Shown here one piece after another: positions 1-7,845 of a stretch of DNA of 38,842 nt. Position numbers and translations under genes: made by a program. The stretch spans positions 63,245-102,086 of the forward strand of contig VXME01000077.1 of assembly GCA_009861545.1 (NCBI GenBank), in the 5' to 3' direction. Origin of the DNA: Acidobacteriota bacterium (lineage in GTDB: Bacteria > Acidobacteriota > Vicinamibacteria > Vicinamibacterales > UBA8438). The first letter of the stretch is position 1. Every line of letters begins with the position of its first letter. A model generated the notes under the pieces. The model did not search any database. It saw only the letters and a list, made by a program, of their open reading frames with translations, and was not told the origin of the DNA.

Positions 1-44
1 GTGATTTAGGGGTTGTCCGCCCGGCCGCCAGACTGCACAATAGC

Positions 45-59
45 GCTGGGAGTCTGCGC
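45..59 (+). repeat. Partial copy of the dispersed leader repeat
   Basis: The 15 bases GCTGGGAGTCTGCGC also occur at 2332-2346 and 23199-23213, where they open a longer structured repeat. Only this opening part is recognisable here, and the hairpin arm that should follow is not. It lies 54 bp before the first gene, in the same orientation as the better copies relative to their downstream genes. It may be a decayed copy. Confidence 0.5.
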
Positions 60-113
60 GGCCGAAGTGTGTCGACGCAGGCGGTGCTGTTCCGGCGGAC
101 GCAGGAGGACGAC

Positions 114-2309
114 ATGAGCACGAAGCGGCGCATGATCGGCGGGTATGCGGCGGCGGCGTTCCTGGCGGCGGCTCTCGCGGTGCTCGGCCCTCCCGTGGCG
201 GCCCAGGACGACGACATCAGCGGCGTCGTGACCAGCGCGGCGGGTCCCGAGGCGGGTGTCTGGGTCATCGCCGAGACGCAGGATTTCGAAACCGGCTTCC
301 GGAAGATCGTCGTGACCGACGACGACGGGCGCTTTCTGGTGCCGGACCTTCCGGACGCCGCCTATGAAGTGTGGGTGCGCGGCTACGGCCTGGCCGATTC
401 GGAGAGGACTTCCGCACGGCCCGGCGATGATCTCGCCCTGACCGCCACCGTGGCCTCGTCGCCGCACGAGGCGGCGGAGATCTATCCGGCCAACTACTGG
501 TACTCGCTGCTCGAGGTGCCGCCGGCGAGCGACTTTCCGGGCACGGGCCCGCGCGGCAACGGCATCGGCACCGCCATGCGGACGCAGGCCGACTGGGTCG
601 ACCGCCTGAAGGACGGCTGCCAGCTCTGCCACCAGCTCGGGAACAAGGCGACGCGCGAGATGCCGATGCTCGATCTGGACGACTTCGACTCGGCCGAAGA
701 CGCGTGGGAGTACCGCATCCGGGCCGGCGGAGCGGGACCGGCGATGGCGGTCGAGATCAACCGCATGGGCCGGCCGCGCGCACTCCAGTTGTACGCCGAC
801 TGGAGCGACCGGATCGCCGCCGGCGAGCTGCCGCCGGTGCCGCCGCGGCCGCAGGGGCGCGAGCGCAACCTCGTCCTCAGCATGTGGAAGTGGGGCCATC
901 CGCGCGGCATGGTCCACGACGAGATCACCACCGACAAGCGCAACCCGACGCTCAACGCGAACGGACCGATCTACGGGGTCGGCGGGGCGGGTCTCGTCAT
1001 CACCGATCCGCGCACCCACACGTCGGTCCGCATGGACCTGCCGACCCGCATCGAGCGGCCGAGAAGCAACGTCTCCTATCAGGGATCCTCAACGGCGATC
1101 CCGTCGCTCTACTGGGCCGGTGAGCCGCCTGCCGGCCTGCAGAGCCGCAGCGCCCACAACCCGATGCTCGACGACAAGGGGCGCCTCTGGATCACGCAGG
1201 CGGTCCGGCCGAACGACGTGCCCGACTGGTGCCTGGAGGGCTCGGATCACCCGTTCGCGCAGTACTACCCGATCCAGCACCGCGCCGAGTCGCGCCAGGT
1301 GTCCTACTACGACCCGGAGACCGGCGAGTTCGAGTTGATCGACACCTGCTACTTCACGCACCACCTGCAGTTCGCCGACGACGCGGACGACACGCTCTGG
1401 CTGAGCGGCTCGACCGAGGCGATCGGGTGGCTGAACACGCGGCTCTACGACGAGACCGGGGACGAGCGGGCGTCGCAGGGCTGGTGCCCGACCGTCATCG
1501 ACACCAATGGCGACGGCCGTATCACGAAGCCGTGGAACGAGCCGGACTACAACGGCGACGTCGAGATCGACCCGTCGCGCGACACCCGCATCGGGAGCCT
1601 CGACAAGTTCAAGCGCGCCTACGGGGTGATACCGCATCCGGACGGATCGGTCTGGATCACGCGGCGCTTCGACGTGCCGGGGCGGCTGGTCCGGCTGGAG
1701 CTCGGCGACAATCCGCCCGAGACCTGCATCTCGGAGGTCTACGAACCGCCGTACGATCCCGCCGACCCGAATGGGTGGGGTTACGGCCCGCGCGGCATCG
1801 ACGTGGACCGCAACGGCGTGATCTGGACGGCGCTCGGCGGCAGCGGCCACCTCGCCAGCTTCGATCGCACCAAGTGCGCGGTCCTGAACGGGCCGGACGC
1901 CACCGGGCAGCACTGCCGCGAGGGATGGACGCTGTATCCGACGCCGGGACCGACGTTCAAGGGTTTCGAAGGCTCCGCGAACGCCGACTACCACTACTAC
2001 AACTGGGTCGATCAGTTCGACACGCTCGGCCTCGGCGCAAACACACCCATTGCGACGGGAACCACGTCGGACGCGCTGCTCGCACTCGATCCGGACAGCG
2101 GCGAGTGGGTGATCATGCGCGTGCCGTATCCGCTCGGTTTCTACAGCCGCGGCCTCGACGGCCGGATCGACGATCCGGACGCCGGTTGGAAGGGGCGCGG
2201 CGTGTGGTCGAGCTTCAACACCGGATCGCCGTTCCACCTCGAAGGGGGCAAGGGGGCGACGAGCGAGATCGTCCAGTTCCAGATCCGGCCGCATCCGCTG
2301 GCGAACTAG
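114..2309 (+). CDS. Secreted carboxypeptidase-regulatory-like / lyase-type beta-propeller protein with one haem motif
   Basis: The 731-residue product starts at the ATG at 114, five bases after a perfect AGGAGG (103-108). An upstream in-frame start at 69 would place a hydrophilic stretch before the signal peptide and is less likely. Residues 1-30 are a signal peptide ending VAAQ. Residues of about 33-110 (SGVVTSAAGPEAGVWVIAE, DDGRFLVPDLP) match a carboxypeptidase-regulatory-like beta-sandwich. CQLCH at residues 169-173 is a c-type haem attachment motif. The rest has repeated blocks (DDKGRLWITQ, HPDGSVWITRR, DRNGVIWTALGG) typical of Vgb/NHL-type propellers. This suggests a periplasmic electron-transfer or substrate-binding protein. 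The substrate is unknown. It sits upstream of the ankyrin/DUF1592/DUF1552 cluster. Confidence 0.8.
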   Translation: MSTKRRMIGGYAAAAFLAAALAVLGPPVAAQDDDISGVVTSAAGPEAGVWVIAETQDFETGFRKIVVTDDDGRFLVPDLPDAAYEVWVRGYGLADSERTSARPGDDLALTATVASSPHEAAEIYPANYWYSLLEVPPASDFPGTGPRGNGIGTAMRTQADWVDRLKDGCQLCHQLGNKATREMPMLDLDDFDSAEDAWEYRIRAGGAGPAMAVEINRMGRPRALQLYADWSDRIAAGELPPVPPRPQGRERNLVLSMWKWGHPRGMVHDEITTDKRNPTLNANGPIYGVGGAGLVITDPRTHTSVRMDLPTRIERPRSNVSYQGSSTAIPSLYWAGEPPAGLQSRSAHNPMLDDKGRLWITQAVRPNDVPDWCLEGSDHPFAQYYPIQHRAESRQVSYYDPETGEFELIDTCYFTHHLQFADDADDTLWLSGSTEAIGWLNTRLYDETGDERASQGWCPTVIDTNGDGRITKPWNEPDYNGDVEIDPSRDTRIGSLDKFKRAYGVIPHPDGSVWITRRFDVPGRLVRLELGDNPPETCISEVYEPPYDPADPNGWGYGPRGIDVDRNGVIWTALGGSGHLASFDRTKCAVLNGPDATGQHCREGWTLYPTPGPTFKGFEGSANADYHYYNWVDQFDTLGLGANTPIATGTTSDALLALDPDSGEWVIMRVPYPLGFYSRGLDGRIDDPDAGWKGRGVWSSFNTGSPFHLEGGKGATSEIVQFQIRPHPLAN

Positions 2310-2331
2310 ACGGTGCGCATGACCCGGGACG

Positions 2332-2417
2332 GCTGGGAGTCTGCGCCGTAGAACGGTGCAGATTCCTGGTCAGGCCCGATCGGGTGGCAAGCGGAGCCAC
2401 AAGCGACGATTGTCGGG
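2332..2417 (+). repeat. Dispersed structured repeat, copy A, upstream of the ankyrin gene
   Basis: The copy begins with an imperfect hairpin at 2335-2367 (15-base arms GGGAGTCTGCGCCGT and ACGGTGCAGATTCCT, loop AGA). A core ending CGACGATTGTCGGG at 2417 follows. The core at 2358-2417 aligns without gaps, at roughly 80% identity, to the reverse complement of 36550-36609, and with an insertion to 23225-23308. It lies 47 bp before the ankyrin gene and points towards it. It could be a REP-type element or a structured leader. Confidence 0.7.
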
Positions 2418-2463
2418 TCGGGGCGTCGATACGGGTAGGCGCCGCGAACGGCGTCGAGAGGTG

Positions 2464-3954
2464 ATGATGCGAGTCATCGGAAACGCATGCGCACTGGCGT
2501 TCGTTCTGGTGCTGTCTGCCGGTAGCGTGTCCGCCGGTGCGAACGAAGGCTTCCTGATCGACGCCGTAAGGGCGCGGGACATGGGGGCGGTCGAGGCACT
2601 TCTACGGACGTCGGCCGACGTGAACGCGCCGGCCGCCGACGGGGCGACCGCGCTGCACTGGGCCGCCTACAACGACTCTCTGCCGCTGGCCGATCGACTG
2701 CTGCGCGCGGGGGCCGACATCGATGCGGCCAACGACTACGGCGTGACCCCGCTGTCGCTGGCGTGCGACAACGGGTCCGCGCGCATGGTGATGCGCCTGC
2801 TCGATGCGGGCGCGGACGCCGACGCGGCCCGCTCGACGGGCGAGACGCCGCTGATGACGTGCGCCCGCACGGGGAACGTCGATGCGGTGCGTGCATTGCT
2901 GAACGCCGGCGCCGACCCTTCCGCGGCGGAGACCTGGCAGGGCCAGACGGCGCTGATGTGGGCGGCGGCCGAGGCGCACACGGAGGTCGTGCGGGCGCTG
3001 GTCGACAAGGGGGCCGATGTGCATGCGCGCACGGCGGGCGGGTTCACCGCCCTGGCGATCGCGGCTCGCGAGGACGAGCCGGAGCTCGTCGCGTTGCTGC
3101 TGCGCGCCGGGGCCGACGTCAACGCGACCGCCCCCGGCGGCGCCACGCCGCTGGTCGTCGCCACGGTTCGCGGACATACCCGGCTGGCGATGTTCCTGCT
3201 GGACCAGGGGGCCGACCCGAATGCCGGCGACGCCGGGTACACGCCGCTGCACTGGGCCGCCGGTTCCTGGCATTCGGAGTTGACCGGCAGCCTGCGCGGC
3301 ATCGAGACGGCGCGCGACGAGGAGTGGCGCTCGCTGAACGGGGTGCGCGACGGCAAGCTGGAGCTGGTCGAGGCGCTGCTGGCGCACGGCGCGGATCCCG
3401 ACGTGCGGCTGGTCAACCACCCGCCGCAGTTCGGGTTCGCGAGCCAGCGCTTCCGCGTCAGCATCGTCGGGGCCACGCCGTTCCTGCTCGCCGCGATGGA
3501 CGCCAACGTGGCGGTGATGGACGCGCTGGTCGCGGCCGGCGCCGACACGCGGCTGGCGACCGACGAGGGGACGACGCCGCTGATGGTGGCATCCGGTCTC
3601 GGGCGGGTTCCCGCGGAGACGCGGGTGACCGAGCCGGACACGCTCGATGCGGTGCAGTTCGTGCTCGATCTGGGCGCTGACGTGGACGCGACCAATGCGG
3701 TCGGCCGCTCGGCGCTGCACGGCGCCGCGCACATCCGCTCGGACGCGGCCGTGCAGCTCCTCGTCGATCACGGGGCGACGGTGCAGGTCGCGGATCAGCG
3801 CGGCATCACGCCGTTGATGATCGCCGAGGGGGGTGGGCACATCCTGCTGCCGGGCCTCGGCGGGGGAAGCACCGCCGATCTGCTGCGCGCGCTCGGCAGC
3901 GCGGAGACGACCGAGAGCTTCATCGACATCTTCAACGAGGGACCGATTCGGTGA
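2464..3954 (+). CDS. Secreted ankyrin-repeat protein
   Basis: A 496-residue protein with a signal peptide (CALAFVLVLSAGSVSA) followed almost entirely by ankyrin repeats, visible as recurring units such as DGATALHWAAYNDSLPLADR, LLRAGADIDAANDYGVTPLS and GQTALMWAAAEAHTEVVRAL. About eleven units can be followed. An insertion after the unit near residue 260 (HSELTGSLRGIETARDEEW) breaks the regular spacing. ATG codons at 2464 and 2467 are both possible, with a GAGAGG at 2456-2461. Ankyrin repeats are protein-binding scaffolds. Here the protein is exported and followed directly by a DUF1592 gene, so it may organise the secreted haem/DUF1552 proteins. A second ankyrin gene closes the cluster at 11741. 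Confidence 0.9.
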   Translation: MMRVIGNACALAFVLVLSAGSVSAGANEGFLIDAVRARDMGAVEALLRTSADVNAPAADGATALHWAAYNDSLPLADRLLRAGADIDAANDYGVTPLSLACDNGSARMVMRLLDAGADADAARSTGETPLMTCARTGNVDAVRALLNAGADPSAAETWQGQTALMWAAAEAHTEVVRALVDKGADVHARTAGGFTALAIAAREDEPELVALLLRAGADVNATAPGGATPLVVATVRGHTRLAMFLLDQGADPNAGDAGYTPLHWAAGSWHSELTGSLRGIETARDEEWRSLNGVRDGKLELVEALLAHGADPDVRLVNHPPQFGFASQRFRVSIVGATPFLLAAMDANVAVMDALVAAGADTRLATDEGTTPLMVASGLGRVPAETRVTEPDTLDAVQFVLDLGADVDATNAVGRSALHGAAHIRSDAAVQLLVDHGATVQVADQRGITPLMIAEGGGHILLPGLGGGSTADLLRALGSAETTESFIDIFNEGPIR

Positions 3955-3983
3955 CGGCCGGGGGAGTCCGGCAGCGGGAGACG

Positions 3984-6431
3984 ATGATGGCGAGGGCAAC
4001 CGGGCTGGCCACGGCCTTCGTGACGGGACTCGCGCTCGTCCTGTGTGTCTTCGCCACGCCCGCGGCGGCCCAGGCGCCCCGCGCTGCGGCCTCGCCCGCG
4101 CAGCCGGCCGTGCAGGCGCACGGGGCGCCGTCGGCACCCGACGCCGCGACCTGGCGAGCCGTGCTCGACCGCTACTGCGTCACCTGCCACAACCAGCGTC
4201 TGCTGACGGGTAACCTCGCCCTCGACGGCGTCGACGTTGCGCACGTCGGTGCGGATGCGGCGGTCTGGGAGAAGGTTCTCCAGAAGCTGCGCACGCAGGC
4301 CATGCCGCCCCCGCGCCGGCCGCGGCCCGACGCCGAGACCTACGGCGCGTTCGCGATGTGGCTGGAGTCCGCCCTGGATGGAGCTGCCGCCGACCGGCCG
4401 AATCCCGGCCGGCCCACCATCCATCGCCTCAACCGGCTGGAGTACACGAACGCCATTCGGGACCTGCTCGATCTGGAGATCGACACGGCGACGATGCTGC
4501 CGGCCGACGACCTGGCCTACGGCTTCGACAACAACGCCGACATCCTGACCGTGGCGCCGGGGCTGCTGGAGCGCTACATGTCGGCGGCGCGCAGGATCGC
4601 GCGGCTGGCGGTGGGCGATCCGACCATCGAGGCCGACGCGGTGCGCTACCCGCTGTCGACCCTGCTGGTGCAGGACGATCGCATGAGCGAGGATCTGCCG
4701 TTCGGCTCGCGCGGCGGCGCGGCGGTCCGGCACCACTTCCCGCTCGACGGCGAGTACCTCGTCCGCATCGGTCTGCAGGGCGGCGGCCGGCGCGAGCCGC
4801 AGGAGATCGATGTGCGGGTGGACGGCGCCCGGCGCGCACTGCTGCGGGTCGGCAGTTGGCCGGAGGGTGCGGATCCCGGTGCGGCGCGCGTGGTGGAGCC
4901 CGGCGAGCCTCTACAGGTCCGTTTCCCGGCCCGCGCCGGCACGCATGTGGTGAGCGTGTCGTTCACGAAGCGGACGGCGGTGACCGAGGGGATGGCGCCG
5001 AGCCGGTTGCCGATCTGGACGTTCTCGACCGGCCGCGGATACGTCCAGCGGATGGCGCTCGAGAGCGTGGAGATCGAGGGTCCCTTCAGCCCCGACACGC
5101 TCGGCCGCGGCACCGGCGGCGACGGCGAGGCGGCCAGCCGGCGGCGCATCTTCGTCTGCCGGCCCGCGACGGCCGAGGAGGAAGGGCCGTGCGCCGACGA
5201 GATCCTGGGGACGCTGGCGCGGCGGGCGTTCCGCCGGCCGGTCGACGAGATCGATCTCGAGGTGCTGCGCGGCTTCTATGCTGAGGGCCGCGACGAGGGC
5301 AACTTCGACGCCGGCATCCAGCGGGCGCTCGAGAGCATGCTGGTCGATCCCGAATTCCTGTTCCGCATCGAGCGCGACCCGGCGGGGATCGACCCTGTCA
5401 CACCCTACCGCCTGACAGACGTCGAGCTGGCGTCGCGGCTGTCGTTCTTCCTCTGGAGCAGCATCCCCGACGACGAGCTCCTGGATGCCGCGGAGACGGG
5501 AACCCTCGGGGATCCGGATGTGCTCGAGCGGCAGGTGCGGCGGATGCTCGCCGACGAGAAGGCGGGCGTGCTGGTGTCGAGCTTCGCCGCGCAGTGGCTG
5601 CATCTGCGCCGCATGCGCACGGTGTCCCCGGACGTGAACGCCTTTCCGGGGTTCGACGACAACCTGCGGGACGCGCTGGTGCGCGAGACGGAGCTGTTCG
5701 TCGAGAGCCAGATGCGGGACGACCGGAGTGTGGTGGATCTGCTGGACGCCGACTACACCTTCGTCAACGAGCGTCTGGCGCGGCATTACGGGATCCCGAA
5801 CGTCTACGGATCGCGCTTCCGGCGCATCGACCTGCCGGGTGAGGAGCGGCGCGGCCTGCTCGGCCACGGCAGCGTCCTGACGGTGACGTCGCTGGCGACG
5901 CGGACCTCGCCGGTCGTGCGGGGCAAGTGGGTGCTGGAGAACATCCTCGGCACGCCGCCGCCCCCGCCGCCGCCCGACGTGCCGGACCTGCCTGAGCGGG
6001 CCGACGACGGTACGATCACGTCCCTGCGAGCGCGGCTCGAGGCGCACCGCGCGAACCCGGTGTGCTCGAACTGCCACGCCCGGATGGACCCGCTCGGCTT
6101 CGCCCTCGAGAATTTCGACGCGGTCGGCAAGTGGCGCGACAGCGGCGTCGCCGGCGCCCCGATCGACCCCTCCGGCACGCTCCCCGACGGAACCGCCTTC
6201 GACGGTTTTCCGGGCTTGCGGGACATCCTGCTGGAGCGGCGCGAGGAGTTCGTCACCACCGTCACCGAGAAGCTGATGACCTACGCGCTCGGCCGCGGGG
6301 TGGAGCATTACGACCGGCCGGCCATCCGCGCGATAGTGCGCGAGGCCGCAACGAACGACTACCGCTGGTCGTCGCTGATTCTCGGCGTCGCCCGGAGCCT
6401 CCCGTTCCAGATGAGGAGATCGGACTCATGA
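3984..6431 (+). CDS. DUF1592-family secreted cytochrome c-like protein (first paralog)
   Basis: An 815-residue protein with a cleavable signal peptide (about residues 1-30, ending PAAAQ). A c-type haem motif CVTCH (65-69) with MPPP at 107-110 as a possible axial Met is followed by the usual multi-domain order of this family. DUF1587 carries HRLNRLEYTNAIRDLL, then come the DUF1595/1592 regions (LASRLSFFLWSSIPDDELL), the DUF1588 signature RTSPVVRGKWVLENILG and a C-terminal DUF1585 region. A second CSNCH lies at 694-698. The biochemical role of the family is not established; two haem motifs point to electron transfer. Starts at 3984 and 3987 are both possible, with GGGAG at 3976-3980. The stop overlaps the DUF1552 start by four bases (ATGA), indicating translational coupling. 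Confidence 0.92.
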   Translation: MMARATGLATAFVTGLALVLCVFATPAAAQAPRAAASPAQPAVQAHGAPSAPDAATWRAVLDRYCVTCHNQRLLTGNLALDGVDVAHVGADAAVWEKVLQKLRTQAMPPPRRPRPDAETYGAFAMWLESALDGAAADRPNPGRPTIHRLNRLEYTNAIRDLLDLEIDTATMLPADDLAYGFDNNADILTVAPGLLERYMSAARRIARLAVGDPTIEADAVRYPLSTLLVQDDRMSEDLPFGSRGGAAVRHHFPLDGEYLVRIGLQGGGRREPQEIDVRVDGARRALLRVGSWPEGADPGAARVVEPGEPLQVRFPARAGTHVVSVSFTKRTAVTEGMAPSRLPIWTFSTGRGYVQRMALESVEIEGPFSPDTLGRGTGGDGEAASRRRIFVCRPATAEEEGPCADEILGTLARRAFRRPVDEIDLEVLRGFYAEGRDEGNFDAGIQRALESMLVDPEFLFRIERDPAGIDPVTPYRLTDVELASRLSFFLWSSIPDDELLDAAETGTLGDPDVLERQVRRMLADEKAGVLVSSFAAQWLHLRRMRTVSPDVNAFPGFDDNLRDALVRETELFVESQMRDDRSVVDLLDADYTFVNERLARHYGIPNVYGSRFRRIDLPGEERRGLLGHGSVLTVTSLATRTSPVVRGKWVLENILGTPPPPPPPDVPDLPERADDGTITSLRARLEAHRANPVCSNCHARMDPLGFALENFDAVGKWRDSGVAGAPIDPSGTLPDGTAFDGFPGLRDILLERREEFVTTVTEKLMTYALGRGVEHYDRPAIRAIVREAATNDYRWSSLILGVARSLPFQMRRSDS

Positions 6432-7786
6432 TCATCACGAAGAAGACGCTGCCCCGGCGCACCGTGCTGCGCGGACTCGGGACGGCGGTGGCGCTGCCGC
6501 TGCTCGACGGGATGGTGCCGGCGCTGACCGCGCTGAGCCGGACGGCGGCCCGGCCGAAGCCGCGCCTGGGGTTCGTGTACGTCCCGCACGGCGCCGTGAT
6601 GCGGAACTGGACCCCACCCACGGAAGGGGCGGGCTTCGATTTCACGCCGATCCTCAAGCCGCTGGAGCCGTTCAGGGATAACCTGCTGGTGCTGTCCAAC
6701 CTCGATCACGCGCCGGCGGCGCAGATGCCGGGTGACCCGGCCGGGGGGCACGGACGCATCACGGGCGCGTTCCTGACCGGCGTGCACGCGAAGCCGACCG
6801 AGGGGGCCGACTTCGAGGCGGGGGTGTCGGTCGACCAGATTGCGGCGGCGAAGCTCGGCCGGCAGACGCAGCTCGCCTCCCTCGAGGTGGGCATCGGGCT
6901 GCCGGAGTTCGGCGGCGCCTGCGATGCCGGCTTCAGTTGCGCGTACATCAGCACGCTGTCCTGGAGCACGCCGACGACCCCGCTGCCGATGGAGAGCAAC
7001 CCGCGCGCGCTGTTCGAGCGGCTCTTCGGGGACGGCACGAGCACCGACCCGGAGGCGCGGCGCGAGCGGATGCGCAAGGACCGCAGCATCCTCGACGCGG
7101 TGACCCGCAAGGTGGCCCGGCTGCAGGACGGGCTGGGCGCGGCGGATCGGGCCAAGCTGACCGACTATCTCGCCGCGGTGCGCGATGTCGAGCGCCGCAT
7201 CCAGCGGGCCGAGGCGGATGCCGACCGCGAGCTGCCGGTGGTGGACCGGCCGTCGGGGAGCATCCCGGCCTCGTTCGACGACTACGTCAAGGTGATGTTC
7301 GACCTGCAGGTCCTGGCCTACCAGGCCGATCTGACCCGCGTCATCTCCTTCCTGATGACGCCGGAGCTGACCGCGCAGACCTATCCGCAGATCGGGGTGC
7401 CCGATCCGCACCACGCGCTGTCGCACCACGAGAACCGGCCGGAGAGTCTGGAGAAGCTGACGAAGGTCGGCGTCTACCACACGTCGCTGCTCTCCTACTA
7501 TCTGGACAAGCTGCGGGCGACACCCGACGGCGACGGCACGCTGCTGGATCAGGTGGCGATCCTCTACGGCAGCGGGATGAGCAACAGCAACCTGCACAAC
7601 ATCCAGAAGCTGCCGATCCTGGTCGCGGGCGGCGCGGCCGGTCAGCTCGAGGGGAATCGCCACTTGCGCTACGCCGACGAGACGCCGCTGACGAACCTGT
7701 ACCTGACGCTGCTCGGCATGATGGACGTGCCGACCGAGAACTTCGGCGACAGCACCGGCGAGTTGCGGTACCTGACGGGCGTCTGA
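6428..7786 (+). CDS. DUF1552-family secreted protein (first paralog)
   Basis: A 452-residue protein that starts inside the stop of the DUF1592 gene, with AGGAG at 6414-6418. The N-terminus (KTLPRRTVLRGLGTAVALPL) has an RR-containing Tat-like signal. The family's histidine-rich motif is intact at residues 326-336 (DPHHALSHHEN). DUF1552 proteins belong to an uncharacterised HxxSHH group that is regularly paired with DUF1592 proteins in Planctomycetes and Acidobacteriota. The histidine cluster is probably a metal site. Tat export would fit a protein folded around a cofactor before transport; that is inference. The second paralog lies at 10387. Confidence 0.92.
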   Translation: MIITKKTLPRRTVLRGLGTAVALPLLDGMVPALTALSRTAARPKPRLGFVYVPHGAVMRNWTPPTEGAGFDFTPILKPLEPFRDNLLVLSNLDHAPAAQMPGDPAGGHGRITGAFLTGVHAKPTEGADFEAGVSVDQIAAAKLGRQTQLASLEVGIGLPEFGGACDAGFSCAYISTLSWSTPTTPLPMESNPRALFERLFGDGTSTDPEARRERMRKDRSILDAVTRKVARLQDGLGAADRAKLTDYLAAVRDVERRIQRAEADADRELPVVDRPSGSIPASFDDYVKVMFDLQVLAYQADLTRVISFLMTPELTAQTYPQIGVPDPHHALSHHENRPESLEKLTKVGVYHTSLLSYYLDKLRATPDGDGTLLDQVAILYGSGMSNSNLHNIQKLPILVAGGAAGQLEGNRHLRYADETPLTNLYLTLLGMMDVPTENFGDSTGELRYLTGV

Positions 7787-7845
7787 GCTGTCGGACGGGC
7801 TCGATCCGTCTGACGGCGATCCGAGGCCGGGCGGAAGCCGGGAGA

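Noticed and set aside
1089-2294. Long minus-strand ORFs opposite the plus-strand genes (also near 2602-4137, 4911-6308, 7669-10251)
   Set aside because: Arg/Val/Ala-rich mirror frames without domains or start signals, opposite genes with clear motifs.
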